A stretch of 64,000 nt of DNA. Source: Zoogloea sp041904905. Lineage in GTDB: Bacteria; Pseudomonadota; Gammaproteobacteria; Burkholderiales; Rhodocyclaceae. Location: contig NZ_JAYRMI010000013.1 in NCBI RefSeq assembly GCF_041904905.1, positions 1 to 64,000 of the forward strand, read 5' to 3'. Position 1 is the stretch's first letter, and each line of letters begins with the position of its first letter. A program made the translations under genes and the position numbers. Below are positions 1 through 9,299 of this stretch, in pieces. The notes beneath the pieces are model-generated. The model was not told the origin of the DNA. It searched no databases and saw nothing but the letters and a program-made list of their open reading frames with translations.

Positions 1-1105
1 CAGCATCGTCGGCGCCTGTTCCAGCGCGCTGGATGCGCTGGCGGCCGGGCGGGTGGATGCGGTGGTGGTGGAGGAGGCACTGTGCCTCGCCATGGCCGCC
101 GCCCACCCCGACTTCACCGGGCCGGGCGTGCCGGTGCTCTTCGTGCGCAGCTTTGCTACCCCCGGCGACCTGCAACTGGCGCTGCCCCCCTGGGTGGGGG
201 CCGAGGTCCACGAGCCAGTCTCCGACATCGCCCTGTGGCGCGGCCTGGCCGGGCTGTTCGGCTTGGAGACCGGGTTTGTCCGGGCGCGACCCGATCTGGG
301 CGGCCTGCCCGCCGGGCTACGGGTGCTGATGGTGGAGGACAACCACGTCAATCAGCTGGTGCTCAACGGGATGCTCCGCAACTACGGCTGCGCGTGCACC
401 CTGGCCGGCAACGGCGAGGAGGCCCTGGCCATCCTCGCCGGGCAGGATTTCGACGTGGTGCTGATGGACATGCAGATGCCGGTGATGGACGGCCTCGCCG
501 CGACCCGCGAGCTGCGTCGTCGCGAAGCCGCCGAGGGGCGCAAGCGCCAGCTGGTGATCGCCCTCACCGCCAACGCCCTGGCCGGCGACCGGGAGATGTG
601 CCTCGAGGCGGGCATGGACGACTACATCGCCAAGCCGGTCACCTTCGACGCCCTGCGCACCGCCTTCACCCGCTGGATCGCCGCCGCCCGGGCGGATGCG
701 GCGCCCGCCGCTCAGGCCGCGCCCCCCGCCGGCGGAGAGGCCGCCCTGCCGGTGTTCGACGTGGCGGTGCTGCGCGCCAACCTGGGCGAAGGGGCGGCCG
801 GGGTGCTGCCCGAGGTGTTGTCGTCCTATCTCGACGAGGGCGGGCGCAACGTGGACACCCTCGCCGGCTTCGGCGACGACTTCGACCGCCAGCGGGCCAC
901 CCGCCTGCTCCACAACCTGAAGAGCGCCAGCGCCGCCATTGGCGCCCTGGCGTTCTCGGGCCTGTGCCGGGTGGCCGAGCAGGCCGCCCGCGAGGACGAC
1001 TGGGACGCCGTGCGCCGCCACATCCCCGAGCTGGTGAGCGCCTTCGGGCCCGTGCGGGCCGCGGTGGCCGCCGAGCTGCAGGGCGAGGAGACCAGCCATG
1101 CATGA
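1..1105 (+). CDS. Hybrid histidine kinase, C-terminal part (REC-REC-HPt), 5' truncated by window
   Basis: Only the last 367 codons are present; the frame is open from base 2, so the kinase core lies outside the window. The first ~95 residues resemble a receiver domain in which the usual phospho-acceptor position reads VVVEEA, so Glu seems to replace Asp (a degenerate receiver, inferred). A full receiver follows, beginning LRVLMVEDNHVNQ, with acceptor Asp in VVLMDMQMP (about base 467), Thr in ALTANA and Lys in AKPVT. The C-terminus is an HPt domain with the phospho-His in HNLKSASAAIGA (about base 911). This is the standard end of a BarA/TorS-type phosphorelay kinase. The stop overlaps the next gene by 8 bases, so it is translationally coupled to the REC-EAL protein, its probable output partner. 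The input signal cannot be told from this part. Confidence 0.9.
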   Translation, partial: SIVGACSSALDALAAGRVDAVVVEEALCLAMAAAHPDFTGPGVPVLFVRSFATPGDLQLALPPWVGAEVHEPVSDIALWRGLAGLFGLETGFVRARPDLGGLPAGLRVLMVEDNHVNQLVLNGMLRNYGCACTLAGNGEEALAILAGQDFDVVLMDMQMPVMDGLAATRELRRREAAEGRKRQLVIALTANALAGDREMCLEAGMDDYIAKPVTFDALRTAFTRWIAAARADAAPAAQAAPPAGGEAALPVFDVAVLRANLGEGAAGVLPEVLSSYLDEGGRNVDTLAGFGDDFDRQRATRLLHNLKSASAAIGALAFSGLCRVAEQAAREDDWDAVRRHIPELVSAFGPVRAAVAAELQGEETSHA

Positions 1106-3218
1106 GGTGCGCGTGCTGGTGGTGGACGACGAGCCGGTGACCCGCATCATCACCGAGAAGGTGCTGCAGGCGCAGGGCTTCACGGTGCGCGCCGCCGCAT
1201 CGGCCGAGGCCGCCTTCGCGCTGCTGGCCGACGACTTCCGGCCGGATCTGATCCTCCTCGACGTGGTGATGCCCGGCATGAGCGGCTACGAAGCCTGCCG
1301 CCGGCTGCGCGCCGACGCCCGCTACGAGCACCTGCCGATCGTGATGCTCACCGCCCTCGACGACCAGAAATCCATCGACGAGGCCTACTTCAGCGGCGCC
1401 ACCGACTTCATCACCAAGCCCCTCAACATGCCGCTGCTGCCGCACCGGGTGCGCCACCTGCTGCGTTCGGCGATGACCTTCCAGCAGCTCCTGGCGAGCC
1501 GCGAGACCCTGCTCAACACCCAGAAGCTGGCCGGGCTGGGCGACTGGACCCTCGACGGCAACGGCGGGCTGCTCGACTGCGCCGAGCAGTTCCGGGCGCT
1601 GCTGGGCATCGGCCGTCCGCCGCGCCCGGCCGCGGCCCTGCTGGCCCGCGTCCACCCCGAGGACCGGGCGCGGGTGGAGGCGGCGCGGGCCGGGTTGCAG
1701 GGCGGCGCCGGCTACGAGATCGAATACCGGCTGGTGGCGCCCGACGGCGCCGTCACCCACCTTCAGGAGGTGGGCTACCCCAACCCCCCCGACGCCCCGC
1801 CGGGCGCCCACGGCTACACCCAGGACATCACCAAGCGCGTCGAGGTGGAGGCCCAGGTGCGCCGGCTGGCCTGGTTCGACCCCCTCACCGGGCTGCGCAA
1901 CCGGTCGCGGATGGTGGCGCTGATGGCCGACGAGATGGCCGGCCCCGGCGGCGTGCTCAACCTCTTCTTCCTCCACCTGAGCGGCCTGCGCAAGTTCGCC
2001 CTGCTGTTCGGGCAGGCCCGCTCCGACGCGGTGCTGCGGGCCTTCGCCGAGCGGCTGCGGCGCTTCCTGGCCGACGAGGCGGTGGCCCTGGGCGTGCTCC
2101 CGTCCGAGGCCCTGGCGGGCGCCGGCCTGGGCCGCTACGACGAGGCCGACTTCATGCTGAGCGTGCCGGGCGACCATCCCCAGGCTGCGCTCGCGCGTTT
2201 TGCCGATGCGCTGCTGGCGGCCAGCGCCGCGCCCCTGGAGGCCGAGGCCGGCGAGCCCGGCGAGGCCTTCAACCCGGCGCCGTCGGTCGGGGTGAGCCGC
2301 AGCCCGGCCGACGCTCGCGACGTGCACGAGCTGATCCGCTGTGCCATGCGCAGCGCCATCCGCGGCGCCGCCGAAGGCGGCAACCGGGTGGTGTTCTTCG
2401 ACCCCGCCCACGACGCCGAGCTGGCCGCGCGCCACCTGCTGGAGCGCCAGCTGCGCGTCGCCATCGACGCCGGCGACCAGCTCGAGCTGTACTTCCAGCC
2501 CAAGGTGGACGCCCGTTCCGGGGCGCCGGTGGGGGCCGAGGTGCTGCTGCGCTGGCGTCACCCGGAGCGCGGCATGGTCAGCCCCGGCGAGTTCATCCCC
2601 CTGGCCGAGCAGAGCGGCCTCATCCGACCGATGACCGACTGGCTGCTGGCCCGGGCGTTGGATCAGATCGCCGCCTGGCGCGCCGCGGGGCTCCCTCCCG
2701 GGCGGGTCAGCATCAACATGTCGGCCCACAGCTTCTATGGCGGCGGGCTGGTGCGGCTGGTGGACGACGTGCTGGCGCGTACCGGCGTGCCGGCCTCCCA
2801 GCTGGTGATCGAGATCACCGAAGGCACCCTGATGCACGACCGCCTCGCCGCGCTGCAGGTGCTCAACGCCCTGCGTGCCCGGCAGATCGGCATCTCCCTC
2901 GACGACTTCGGCACCGGCTATTCGTCGCTGGGCTACCTGCAACGTTTTCCCATCGACGAGATCAAGGTGGACCGCTCCTTCGTCACCGACCTGGACCGCA
3001 ACCCCGGCAACCAGGCGCTGGTGAGCGCCATCGTCGGGCTGGGCAGCGCCCTGGGCCTGGCGGTGGTGGCGGAGGGCGTCGAGACCGAAGCCGAGGCCGC
3101 CCACCTGCGCCGCCTGGGCTGCCCCATCCTCCAAGGCTTTCTGTATGGCCGGCCGATGCCGGCGGCGGATTTCGCCACCTACATTGCCGGCGCTCTCCGG
3201 AGTGCATCCGCATCATGA
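1098..3218 (+). CDS. Response regulator with PAS, degenerate GGDEF and intact EAL (c-di-GMP phosphodiesterase)
   Basis: 706 aa. Residues 1-120 form a receiver with acceptor Asp about residue 55 (LILLDVVMPG) and Lys in ITKPL. A PAS-like region lies around 140-250 and ends in the typical DITKR. The GGDEF-like domain (about 255-420) starts normally (WFDPLTGLRNRSR), but the signature is replaced by YDEADF, so cyclase activity is unlikely. The EAL domain (about 440-695) has EVLLRW in the EAL position, keeps DDFGTGYSSLGYL and the Lys in IKVDRSF, and is probably an active phosphodiesterase. The ATG overlaps the upstream hybrid kinase, and the end overlaps the TonB receptor start (ATGATG), so the three genes form one transcription unit. 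Inferred role: phosphorelay-controlled c-di-GMP hydrolysis. Confidence 0.93.
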   Translation: MHEVRVLVVDDEPVTRIITEKVLQAQGFTVRAAASAEAAFALLADDFRPDLILLDVVMPGMSGYEACRRLRADARYEHLPIVMLTALDDQKSIDEAYFSGATDFITKPLNMPLLPHRVRHLLRSAMTFQQLLASRETLLNTQKLAGLGDWTLDGNGGLLDCAEQFRALLGIGRPPRPAAALLARVHPEDRARVEAARAGLQGGAGYEIEYRLVAPDGAVTHLQEVGYPNPPDAPPGAHGYTQDITKRVEVEAQVRRLAWFDPLTGLRNRSRMVALMADEMAGPGGVLNLFFLHLSGLRKFALLFGQARSDAVLRAFAERLRRFLADEAVALGVLPSEALAGAGLGRYDEADFMLSVPGDHPQAALARFADALLAASAAPLEAEAGEPGEAFNPAPSVGVSRSPADARDVHELIRCAMRSAIRGAAEGGNRVVFFDPAHDAELAARHLLERQLRVAIDAGDQLELYFQPKVDARSGAPVGAEVLLRWRHPERGMVSPGEFIPLAEQSGLIRPMTDWLLARALDQIAAWRAAGLPPGRVSINMSAHSFYGGGLVRLVDDVLARTGVPASQLVIEITEGTLMHDRLAALQVLNALRARQIGISLDDFGTGYSSLGYLQRFPIDEIKVDRSFVTDLDRNPGNQALVSAIVGLGSALGLAVVAEGVETEAEAAHLRRLGCPILQGFLYGRPMPAADFATYIAGALRSASAS

Positions 3219-5239
3219 TGCCCAAACCTCCCTGCTTCCCCGCGCCTCCCGCCCGTCGCCAGCGCCTGCTCGGTGCACTGCTGGCCGCCGCGCTGGCGCC
3301 GCTGCCCGTCCAGGCGGCCGTCCGCGTGGACGGCATCGCCATGTCCCTCGAAGAGCTGGCCGAGGTGCGCATCCTCGCCACGCCCAAGTTTGCCGAGGAC
3401 GCCGAGCATTCCCCGTCGGCCATCGCCATCGTCACCCGGGCCGACATCCGCACCTTCGGCTGGCGCACCCTGGCCGACGTGCTGCGCTCGCTGCAGGGCT
3501 TCACCGTCACCGACGACCACACCTATTCCTACGCCGGCGTGCGCGGCGTGTCGGCGCCGGGGGATTACCGCCAGCGCTTCCAGGTGCTCATCGACGGGAT
3601 GAGCGTGAATGAGAACGTCTTCGCCAGCGTGCCGGTGGATTCGGCCTTCCCCCTCGATCTCGACCTCGTCGAGCGCATCGAGGTGATCCGCGGGCCCAGC
3701 GCCTCGGTGTATGGCGGCGACTCGATGTTCGGGGTGGTCAATCTGGTCACCCGCAGCGGCGACAGCCTGAACGGCAACGAGGCGGCCCTGTCCATCGGCA
3801 GTGGCCGGGATCGCCGCGCCCGCCTGACCCGCGGCGGCGAGACCGACGGCGGCATCGGCTACCTGGTGTCGGCCAGCGGGTTCAACGCCCGCGGGCAGGG
3901 GCTGGATTTCCCCGAGATGGTCGCGGCGGGCCTCGACACCCGCGCCAGCGGCCTGCGCGGCGAGACCGGCGGCCGCCTCTTCGCCCAGCTGCGCGGCGGC
4001 GACTGGCGCGCCACCCTGGTGCACGCCGAGCGGGACCGCAGCGTGCCCACCGGCAGCTACGGCACCGACTTCAACGACCTCGCCCATCGCGAGAAGGACG
4101 TCTTCACCCTCGCCGAGTTCGGCGCCGTGCAGGCGCTCGACAGCGACACCACGGTGCACGAGCGGGTGTACTTCGGCCGCTACCGCTACCGCGGCAGCTT
4201 CCCCTACACCTACGCGCCCGATTACGTGCTCAACCGCGACGACGCGGTGGGCGAGTGGTGGGGCATGGAAGGGCGGGTGGTCAGCCGGGCGCTCGCCGGC
4301 CAGCGCTGGACGGTTGGCGCCGAGCTGCGCGACAACCTGCGCCAGGACCAGAAGAACGCCGACCCGGGCTACGGCTGCTATGGCCTCGCCGCCACGCCCT
4401 GCCTCGACAGCCGCGAGACCAGCCGCCTGTTCAACCTGTACGTCCAGAACGAGATCAACCTGAGCCCGGCCACCCTGCTCACCGTGGGTCTGCGCTTCGA
4501 CCAGCGCTTCGGCGCCAACCGCCACTGGAGCCCCCGCGTCGGGCTGGTGCACGAGACCGCCGGGGCCGGCATCTTCAAGCTGCTGTACGCCAGCGCCTTC
4601 CGCGACCCGACGGTGTTCGAGCGCTTCTACGTCACGCCCACCTACGTCTATGGCAACCCCGTGCTGCGCTCGGAGCGCATGCAGTCGGTCGAGGCCGCAT
4701 GGGAAAAACGCATCGGCAACGGCCGCTTGATGGCGACAGCCTATCTGTTCCGGATCGCCGACCTGATCGCCCCCGACGCCGACACCGGCGTGGTAAGGAA
4801 CAGCGGGCCGCTCACCGGCCAGGGGCTGGAGCTGGAGTACGAACAACGCTGGCTCGACCGCTACAGCCTGCGCACCGGCTACACCTTCCAGCAGCCCCGG
4901 GGCGAGCGCGGCCGGCCCGAGAACGCGCCGCGCCACATGCTCAAGGCCAACCTGGGGGCCGAGCTGGGCGGTGGCTTCGTCGCCGGCCTCGAAGGCCAGT
5001 ACGTCAGCGCCCGCCTCACCGCCGAAGGCGGGCGGCGCGTGCCCGACTACGCCATCGCCAACCTCAACCTGCGCTACCTGCCGCCCGGCCAGGCGTGGGA
5101 GCTGGGGCTGGGGCTCTACAACCTGTTCGACATCCGCTTCAGCGAGCCCGCTGCCGGCGACACCACGCTGGCCGGCCCGCGCTGGACGATGCCCCAGCTG
5201 GGGCGGACGGCGATGCTCACCGCCCGGCTGGGCTTCTGA
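3215..5239 (+). CDS. TonB-dependent outer-membrane receptor
   Basis: 674 aa. It has a signal peptide (Arg-rich start, hydrophobic LLGALLAAALAPLP, cleavage probably after VQA). A plug domain follows (PSAIAIVTRADIRTFGWRTL, then IEVIRGPSASVYGGDSMFGV), then a 22-strand-type barrel with YNLFDIRF near the end and a terminal Phe, the usual outer-membrane signature. The region EELAEVRILATPKFAEDAEHSPS resembles a TonB-box/plug linker of the BtuB/colicin-I-receptor type. The start overlaps the stop of the EAL regulator by 4 bases, which is unusual for a TonB receptor, since these more often sit with ECF sigma/anti-sigma pairs or ABC transporters. Substrate (siderophore, cobalamin, metal or other) cannot be read from the sequence. 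Confidence 0.92.
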   Translation: MMPKPPCFPAPPARRQRLLGALLAAALAPLPVQAAVRVDGIAMSLEELAEVRILATPKFAEDAEHSPSAIAIVTRADIRTFGWRTLADVLRSLQGFTVTDDHTYSYAGVRGVSAPGDYRQRFQVLIDGMSVNENVFASVPVDSAFPLDLDLVERIEVIRGPSASVYGGDSMFGVVNLVTRSGDSLNGNEAALSIGSGRDRRARLTRGGETDGGIGYLVSASGFNARGQGLDFPEMVAAGLDTRASGLRGETGGRLFAQLRGGDWRATLVHAERDRSVPTGSYGTDFNDLAHREKDVFTLAEFGAVQALDSDTTVHERVYFGRYRYRGSFPYTYAPDYVLNRDDAVGEWWGMEGRVVSRALAGQRWTVGAELRDNLRQDQKNADPGYGCYGLAATPCLDSRETSRLFNLYVQNEINLSPATLLTVGLRFDQRFGANRHWSPRVGLVHETAGAGIFKLLYASAFRDPTVFERFYVTPTYVYGNPVLRSERMQSVEAAWEKRIGNGRLMATAYLFRIADLIAPDADTGVVRNSGPLTGQGLELEYEQRWLDRYSLRTGYTFQQPRGERGRPENAPRHMLKANLGAELGGGFVAGLEGQYVSARLTAEGGRRVPDYAIANLNLRYLPPGQAWELGLGLYNLFDIRFSEPAAGDTTLAGPRWTMPQLGRTAMLTARLGF

Positions 5240-5357
5240 GGCGGCCGTGCAAATTCCGTCAATCGCATTGACCTTTCTGCCGATCTGAGCCGGCGCGCCG
5301 TCCGGCCCGGCGGGCTGTCTTACACTGGTGGCACAACAAGCCCACCAGGAGACAGTC

Positions 5358-5939
5358 ATGACCGACCGCCCCGCCAGCCGTTACCCCCTCCCCGATCTCG
5401 CCAGCCTGCCCGACGACGTGCGCGAGCGCATCCTCGCGGTGCAGGAGAAGGCCGGCTTCGTGCCCAACGTGTTCCTCACCCTGGCCCACCGCCCGGCCGA
5501 GTTCCGGGCCTTCTTCGCCTACCACGACGCGCTGATGGAGAAGGACGAGGGCCTCACCAAGGCCGAACGGGAGATGATCGTCGTCGCCACCTCGGGCGCC
5601 AACCAGTGCCTGTACTGCGTGGTGGCCCACGGGGCGATCCTGCGCATCCGGGCCAAGAACCCGCGGCTGGCCGACCAGCTCGCCACCAACTACCGCAAGG
5701 CCGAACTCACCCCGCGTCAGCGCGCGATGCTGGATTTCGCCATGAAGCTGGCGCTGGATTCCGCGTCGGTGGGCGACGCCGACATCGACGCCCTCAAGGC
5801 CCACGGCTTCGACGACGAGGCGGTGTGGGACATCGGGGCGATCGCCGCCTTCTTCGCCATGAGCAACCGCCTCGCCAACCTCACCTCGATGCGCCCCAAC
5901 GACGAGTTCTACGCCATGGGCCGGCTGCCCAAGGCCTGA
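5358..5939 (+). CDS. Peroxidase-related / AhpD-like carboxymuconolactone decarboxylase family protein
   Basis: 193 aa. The start at 5358 is preceded by AGGAGA; an upstream in-frame start at 5328 has no ribosome binding site. The core motif CLYCVVAHG is the AhpD-like C-x-x-C-x-x-x-H redox centre, and residues around it (EREMIVVATSGANQ) match the peroxidase-related subfamily. Members are small all-helical thiol proteins proposed to reduce peroxides or act with alkyl hydroperoxide systems; the real substrate is unknown. It is monocistronic and ends 3 bases from the stop of the convergent GGDEF-EAL gene. Both stop codons lie within the palindrome GCCTGAG-C-CTCAGGC (5934-5948). Confidence 0.88.
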   Translation: MTDRPASRYPLPDLASLPDDVRERILAVQEKAGFVPNVFLTLAHRPAEFRAFFAYHDALMEKDEGLTKAEREMIVVATSGANQCLYCVVAHGAILRIRAKNPRLADQLATNYRKAELTPRQRAMLDFAMKLALDSASVGDADIDALKAHGFDDEAVWDIGAIAAFFAMSNRLANLTSMRPNDEFYAMGRLPKA

Positions 5940-5942
5940 GCC

Positions 5943-8324
5943 TCAGGCGCTCACCGGGGCGGCCAGCGGGTCTGGCTCGGTGAGCAGGGCGTTGAGCGCC
6001 TCGCTCGTCACCGGCCGCCCCAGCAGGTAGCCCTGGAAGGCGTCGCAGCCCAGCTCCCGCAGGGCGCGCAGCTGGAAGGGGTCTTCAATGCCCTCGGCGG
6101 TGCACTGCAGCCGCAGGGCGCGGGCCAGCCCGATCACCGCCCGCAGCATCGCCGTGGCCTGGCTGCCGGGCTGGAGCAGGGGCTGGACGAAGGCCCGGTC
6201 GATCTTCAGGCGGTCGAAACCGAAGTGCTGCAGGTAGGAGAGCGACGAGAAGCCGGTGCCGAAATCGTCCAGCGCCAGCTGTACGTCCAGCGCCCGCAGT
6301 GCCTCGAGCACCCGCCGCGCGATGCGCCGGTCGGCGAGGGTCGATTCGGTGATCTCCAGCTCCAGCCGGCTGGCGGGCAGGCCGCTGTCGGCCAGCGTCC
6401 GGCGCACCGCTTCCACCAGCCCCAGGTCGTTGAGCTGGCGCACCGACAGGTTGACCGCCACCCGCAGCGGGCGGGCCCAGCCCATCGCGTCGGTGCAGGC
6501 CTGGCGCAGCACCCACAGCCCGATCGGTACGATGAGGCCGGATTCCTCCGCCAGCTCGAGGAACTCGGCCGGCGTCAGCAGGCCCAGATCGGGGTGCCGC
6601 CAGCGCAGCAGCGCCTCGGCCGCCATCGGCCGCCCCCCGTCGGCGGCGAACACCGGCTGGTAGTACACCTCCAGCCCGCCGCTGTGGATGGCCTCCGACA
6701 GCTCGTGGGTGCGCCGCAGGCGGGTGGACACCCGGGCGCGGATCTCCTCGTCGAACACCGCCAGGGTGTTGCGGCCCTTCATCTTGGCCGCGTACAGGGC
6801 CATGTCGGCGCAGCGCAGCAGGTCGGTGCGGTTGCGGGCGTGGGCCGGCGCGAAGGCGAGCCCGGCGCTGGTGCGCACGTCCAGGCGCAGGTCGCCGATC
6901 AGGAAAGGGTGGCGCAGGTGCTCCAGGATGCGCCGGCAGGCGTCGGCCACCGCCTGGGGGTTGTCGCCGCCGGCCAGCAGGAGCGCGAACTCGTCGCCCC
7001 CCAGCCGGGCCAGCGCCAGCCGGCCGCCATCTACGCGCAGCTTCTCGAGGCGGCGCGCCACGGCGCCCAGCAGGCGGTCGCCCACGCCGTGGCCGTGAGC
7101 GTCGTTGATCGCCTTGAAGGCGTCCAGGTCGAGGATCAGCAGGCTCACCGGCTGGGCCGGCCCGGCGGGGTTGAAACAGCCGTCGAGGGTGTGGTTGAAG
7201 GCGTGGCGGTTGGCCAGTCCGGTCAGGCTGTCCAGGGTGGCGAGCCGCTCGAGTTCGTGACGGTGGATCTGGGCGGCGGTGACGTCCACGCCCACGCCGC
7301 GCCAGCCGATCACGTCGCCGTGACCGGACAGGAGCGGCTTGCCGCTGATCGAGCGCCACTGGATGCCGGCCGGCGTCTGCAGCGGCAGGATCACGTCGCG
7401 GAAAGGGCGGCGGCTGTCGAAGCGGTGGCCCAGCAGCCCGATGGCGCGGGTGAGGTCGGCGCGCCCGCCGGTGTTGGCGGCCGTCAGGGCGGCCACCAGC
7501 GGGGTGCCCAGCAGCCCGGCTTCGGGTTGGCCAAGGGCTTCGGCCAGGCGCGCGGAGGCGTGGGTGAGCCGCCCGTCGGCGTCGCACTCCCAGAACCAGT
7601 CGCGGGAGGCGTCTTCGAAATCGGACAGCAGCAGCTCGACCATCTGGGTCTGGCGTTCGGCCTCGAACTCGGCCAGACAGCGCTCGACGAACTCCCGCGA
7701 GGTGGAAAGCATGTCGCGGGCCACGATGGCGGCGTAGATCAGCACCGCGACCGACGCCGCCGCGCCGGTGCCCCGGTCGATCTGGGCGAGGGTGAGCAGC
7801 GACACCGACACCAGGGTGCCCAGCCACACCAGGCCCGCCGGGGGCAGGCAGGCGTAGGTGAGGGCTTCGGCGAACAGCACGCCGGCGGTGACGGTGCCCA
7901 GCAGCATGCGCAGCTCGTCGTTCCCGCGCAGGAACAGCCAGGCGGTCATCGCGATGAAGAGCTGCGCGGTCGTCAGCGCCTGCAGGCAGACGAGGCCCGG
8001 GGTGATCGCCCGGGCGCTGCCAAGACCCCGGGCGAGCCGGGGCAGCCAGAACCTGGAGAGGGGGTTGAGCGCCACGGCCGCCAGCCAGACGGCAGCCAGG
8101 AAAGGGTCGATCAGCTGGGGCCCGGCCATCCACGTGAACATGGCCACCACCGCCAGCATCGCCAGATCGTTGCTCCAGCGGGGACGGCGGGCGCGGCTCA
8201 ACTGGCGTTCCAGCAGGCGGCCGGCGTGCACCTCGTCGAGCCCGGCGGGCCTCCAGGCTTCCCGAAAGCCGGCGAGGAGGCTACCGGGCCGGATTCGCGA
8301 AGATGGCGCTGGGTCGGTCGTCAA
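5943..8324 (-). CDS. Membrane GGDEF-EAL protein with PAS domain
   Basis: 793 aa, with a TTG start in this call; no strong RBS is visible, and the first in-frame Met is at about residue 54. The N-terminal ~220 residues contain about six hydrophobic segments (for example MLAVVAMFTWMAG and VLIYAAIVARDML), an integral-membrane sensor. A PAS-like domain follows (about 250-360), then a GGDEF domain with intact LGGDEFAL, and an EAL domain with EALLRW, DDFGTGFSSLSYL and LKIDRAFV all present. Both c-di-GMP activities are therefore possible; in such dual proteins one usually dominates, and the sequence alone does not say which. It is monocistronic and convergent with the AhpD-like gene. The upstream region is shared with the divergent nap operon. 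Confidence 0.92.
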   Translation of the reverse strand: MTTDPAPSSRIRPGSLLAGFREAWRPAGLDEVHAGRLLERQLSRARRPRWSNDLAMLAVVAMFTWMAGPQLIDPFLAAVWLAAVALNPLSRFWLPRLARGLGSARAITPGLVCLQALTTAQLFIAMTAWLFLRGNDELRMLLGTVTAGVLFAEALTYACLPPAGLVWLGTLVSVSLLTLAQIDRGTGAAASVAVLIYAAIVARDMLSTSREFVERCLAEFEAERQTQMVELLLSDFEDASRDWFWECDADGRLTHASARLAEALGQPEAGLLGTPLVAALTAANTGGRADLTRAIGLLGHRFDSRRPFRDVILPLQTPAGIQWRSISGKPLLSGHGDVIGWRGVGVDVTAAQIHRHELERLATLDSLTGLANRHAFNHTLDGCFNPAGPAQPVSLLILDLDAFKAINDAHGHGVGDRLLGAVARRLEKLRVDGGRLALARLGGDEFALLLAGGDNPQAVADACRRILEHLRHPFLIGDLRLDVRTSAGLAFAPAHARNRTDLLRCADMALYAAKMKGRNTLAVFDEEIRARVSTRLRRTHELSEAIHSGGLEVYYQPVFAADGGRPMAAEALLRWRHPDLGLLTPAEFLELAEESGLIVPIGLWVLRQACTDAMGWARPLRVAVNLSVRQLNDLGLVEAVRRTLADSGLPASRLELEITESTLADRRIARRVLEALRALDVQLALDDFGTGFSSLSYLQHFGFDRLKIDRAFVQPLLQPGSQATAMLRAVIGLARALRLQCTAEGIEDPFQLRALRELGCDAFQGYLLGRPVTSEALNALLTEPDPLAAPVSA

Positions 8325-8429
8325 CGGGGTTTGGCGGTGAATGTCAATGGCCTATTGTAGCAGTTTGTGAGGTAATTTACGGACCGCTGCCGCTTTTTGG
8401 TGCCCAGAGTGCGTTTTGGTCGACTTTCC

Positions 8430-8443
8430 TTCGCATAGATCAA
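8430..8443 (+). promoter_or_regulatory. Weak FNR/DNR-like half-site upstream of napF
   Basis: TTCGC-ATAG-ATCAA. The right half matches the FNR/DNR consensus TTGAT-N4-ATCAA exactly; the left half matches poorly. It lies 60 bases before the napF start, a position suited to activation of the nap operon under low oxygen or nitrogen oxides. Assignment is by motif and context only. Confidence 0.35.
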
Positions 8444-8502
8444 GGTTTTGGGTTGAGGTGGGGCCTACAGTCGAAGTCTTCCGAAAAAACCACGAGCCGA
8501 CA

Positions 8503-9003
8503 ATGGACGTTTCCCGCCGCCGCTTTCTGGGTGCCCGAGTGCCCGGTCCGGCGCCGTTCCGTCCACCGTGGAGCCTCGCCGAGGCTGCGTTTCTCGACCG
8601 CTGCAGCCGCTGCGACGACTGCATCAAGGCCTGTCCCACAGGGCTCCTGTTGCGGGGCGCCGGGGGCTATCCCGAGGCCGACTTCTCCGCCGCCGCGTGC
8701 ACCTTCTGCGGCGATTGCAGCCGGGCCTGCGCCAGCGGCGCCATCGGCCGCGATACCGCGCAGTCGCCCTGGTCCTTCGGCGTCGTCATCGGCGAAGGCT
8801 GCCTGGCCGCCCAGAACGTCGAGTGCCGGGTGTGCGGCGAGGTCTGCGATCCCGCCGCGATCCGTTTCCGGCCCCGCCTGGGCGGTGTGCCGCTGCCCGA
8901 GGTCGATCTGGCCGCCTGCACCGGCTGCGGTGCCTGCATCGCGCCGTGCCCGGTGGTGGCCGTGACCCGCAAGGCCCAACCTTCCGCCCTGGAGCAATCA
9001 TGA
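8503..9003 (+). CDS. napF: NapF ferredoxin-type protein
   Basis: 166 aa; I chose ATG 8503 (MDVSRRRFLGAR), the usual NapF N-terminus, rather than an upstream in-frame ATG at 8416. Three ferredoxin-like clusters are visible: CSRCDDCIKACP, CTFCGDCSRAC and, at the C-terminus, CTGCGACIAPCP; a further Cys group, CRVCGEVC, lies between. NapF is a soluble cytoplasmic 4Fe-4S protein that interacts with NapA and is thought to help insert or maintain its iron-sulfur centre. It is the first gene of napFDAGHBC; its stop overlaps the napD start (ATGA type), so the two are translationally coupled. Confidence 0.93.
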   Translation: MDVSRRRFLGARVPGPAPFRPPWSLAEAAFLDRCSRCDDCIKACPTGLLLRGAGGYPEADFSAAACTFCGDCSRACASGAIGRDTAQSPWSFGVVIGEGCLAAQNVECRVCGEVCDPAAIRFRPRLGGVPLPEVDLAACTGCGACIAPCPVVAVTRKAQPSALEQS

Positions 9004-9299
9004 ACATCGTCAGTCTCGTCCTGCGCATCAAGCCGGAGACCCGGGCGGAGGCCGAAGCGGCCCTCACCGCCTACCCCGGCGTCGAATGCCACGGCATGTC
9101 GGACGACGGCAAGCTCGTCGTCACCGTCGAAGACGCCGACGGCGCCGCCATGTCCGACACCCTCATCGCCCTGCACCGCGTGCCCCAGGTTCTCGCCGCC
9201 ACCCTGGCCTACGAGCACTGCGGGTCGACGGATGGCGACAGCCCCGTTTCGAATCAACCGGAAGCCCTGAAATCCCCCTGCGAGGAGGCTCAATCATGA
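9000..9299 (+). CDS. napD: NapD, NapA signal-peptide chaperone
   Basis: 99 aa, MNIVSLVLRIKPE at the N-terminus. NapD is a small ferredoxin-fold protein without metal that binds the twin-arginine leader of NapA and delays export until the molybdenum cofactor is inserted. The typical NapD features are present: the opening beta strand, the GVECHG turn, and the segment VPQVLAATLAYEH near residue 80. The length is normal with a slightly long C-terminal tail. The start overlaps the napF stop and the stop overlaps the napA start (ATGA), giving tight stoichiometric coupling of NapD with its client. Confidence 0.95.
   Translation: MNIVSLVLRIKPETRAEAEAALTAYPGVECHGMSDDGKLVVTVEDADGAAMSDTLIALHRVPQVLAATLAYEHCGSTDGDSPVSNQPEALKSPCEEAQS

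Noticed and set aside
666..3134. Long minus-strand ORF opposite the kinase and EAL genes
   Set aside because: Its product is low-complexity (Gly/Val/His/Gln-rich) and it mirrors two clear genes; it is a shadow from high GC.
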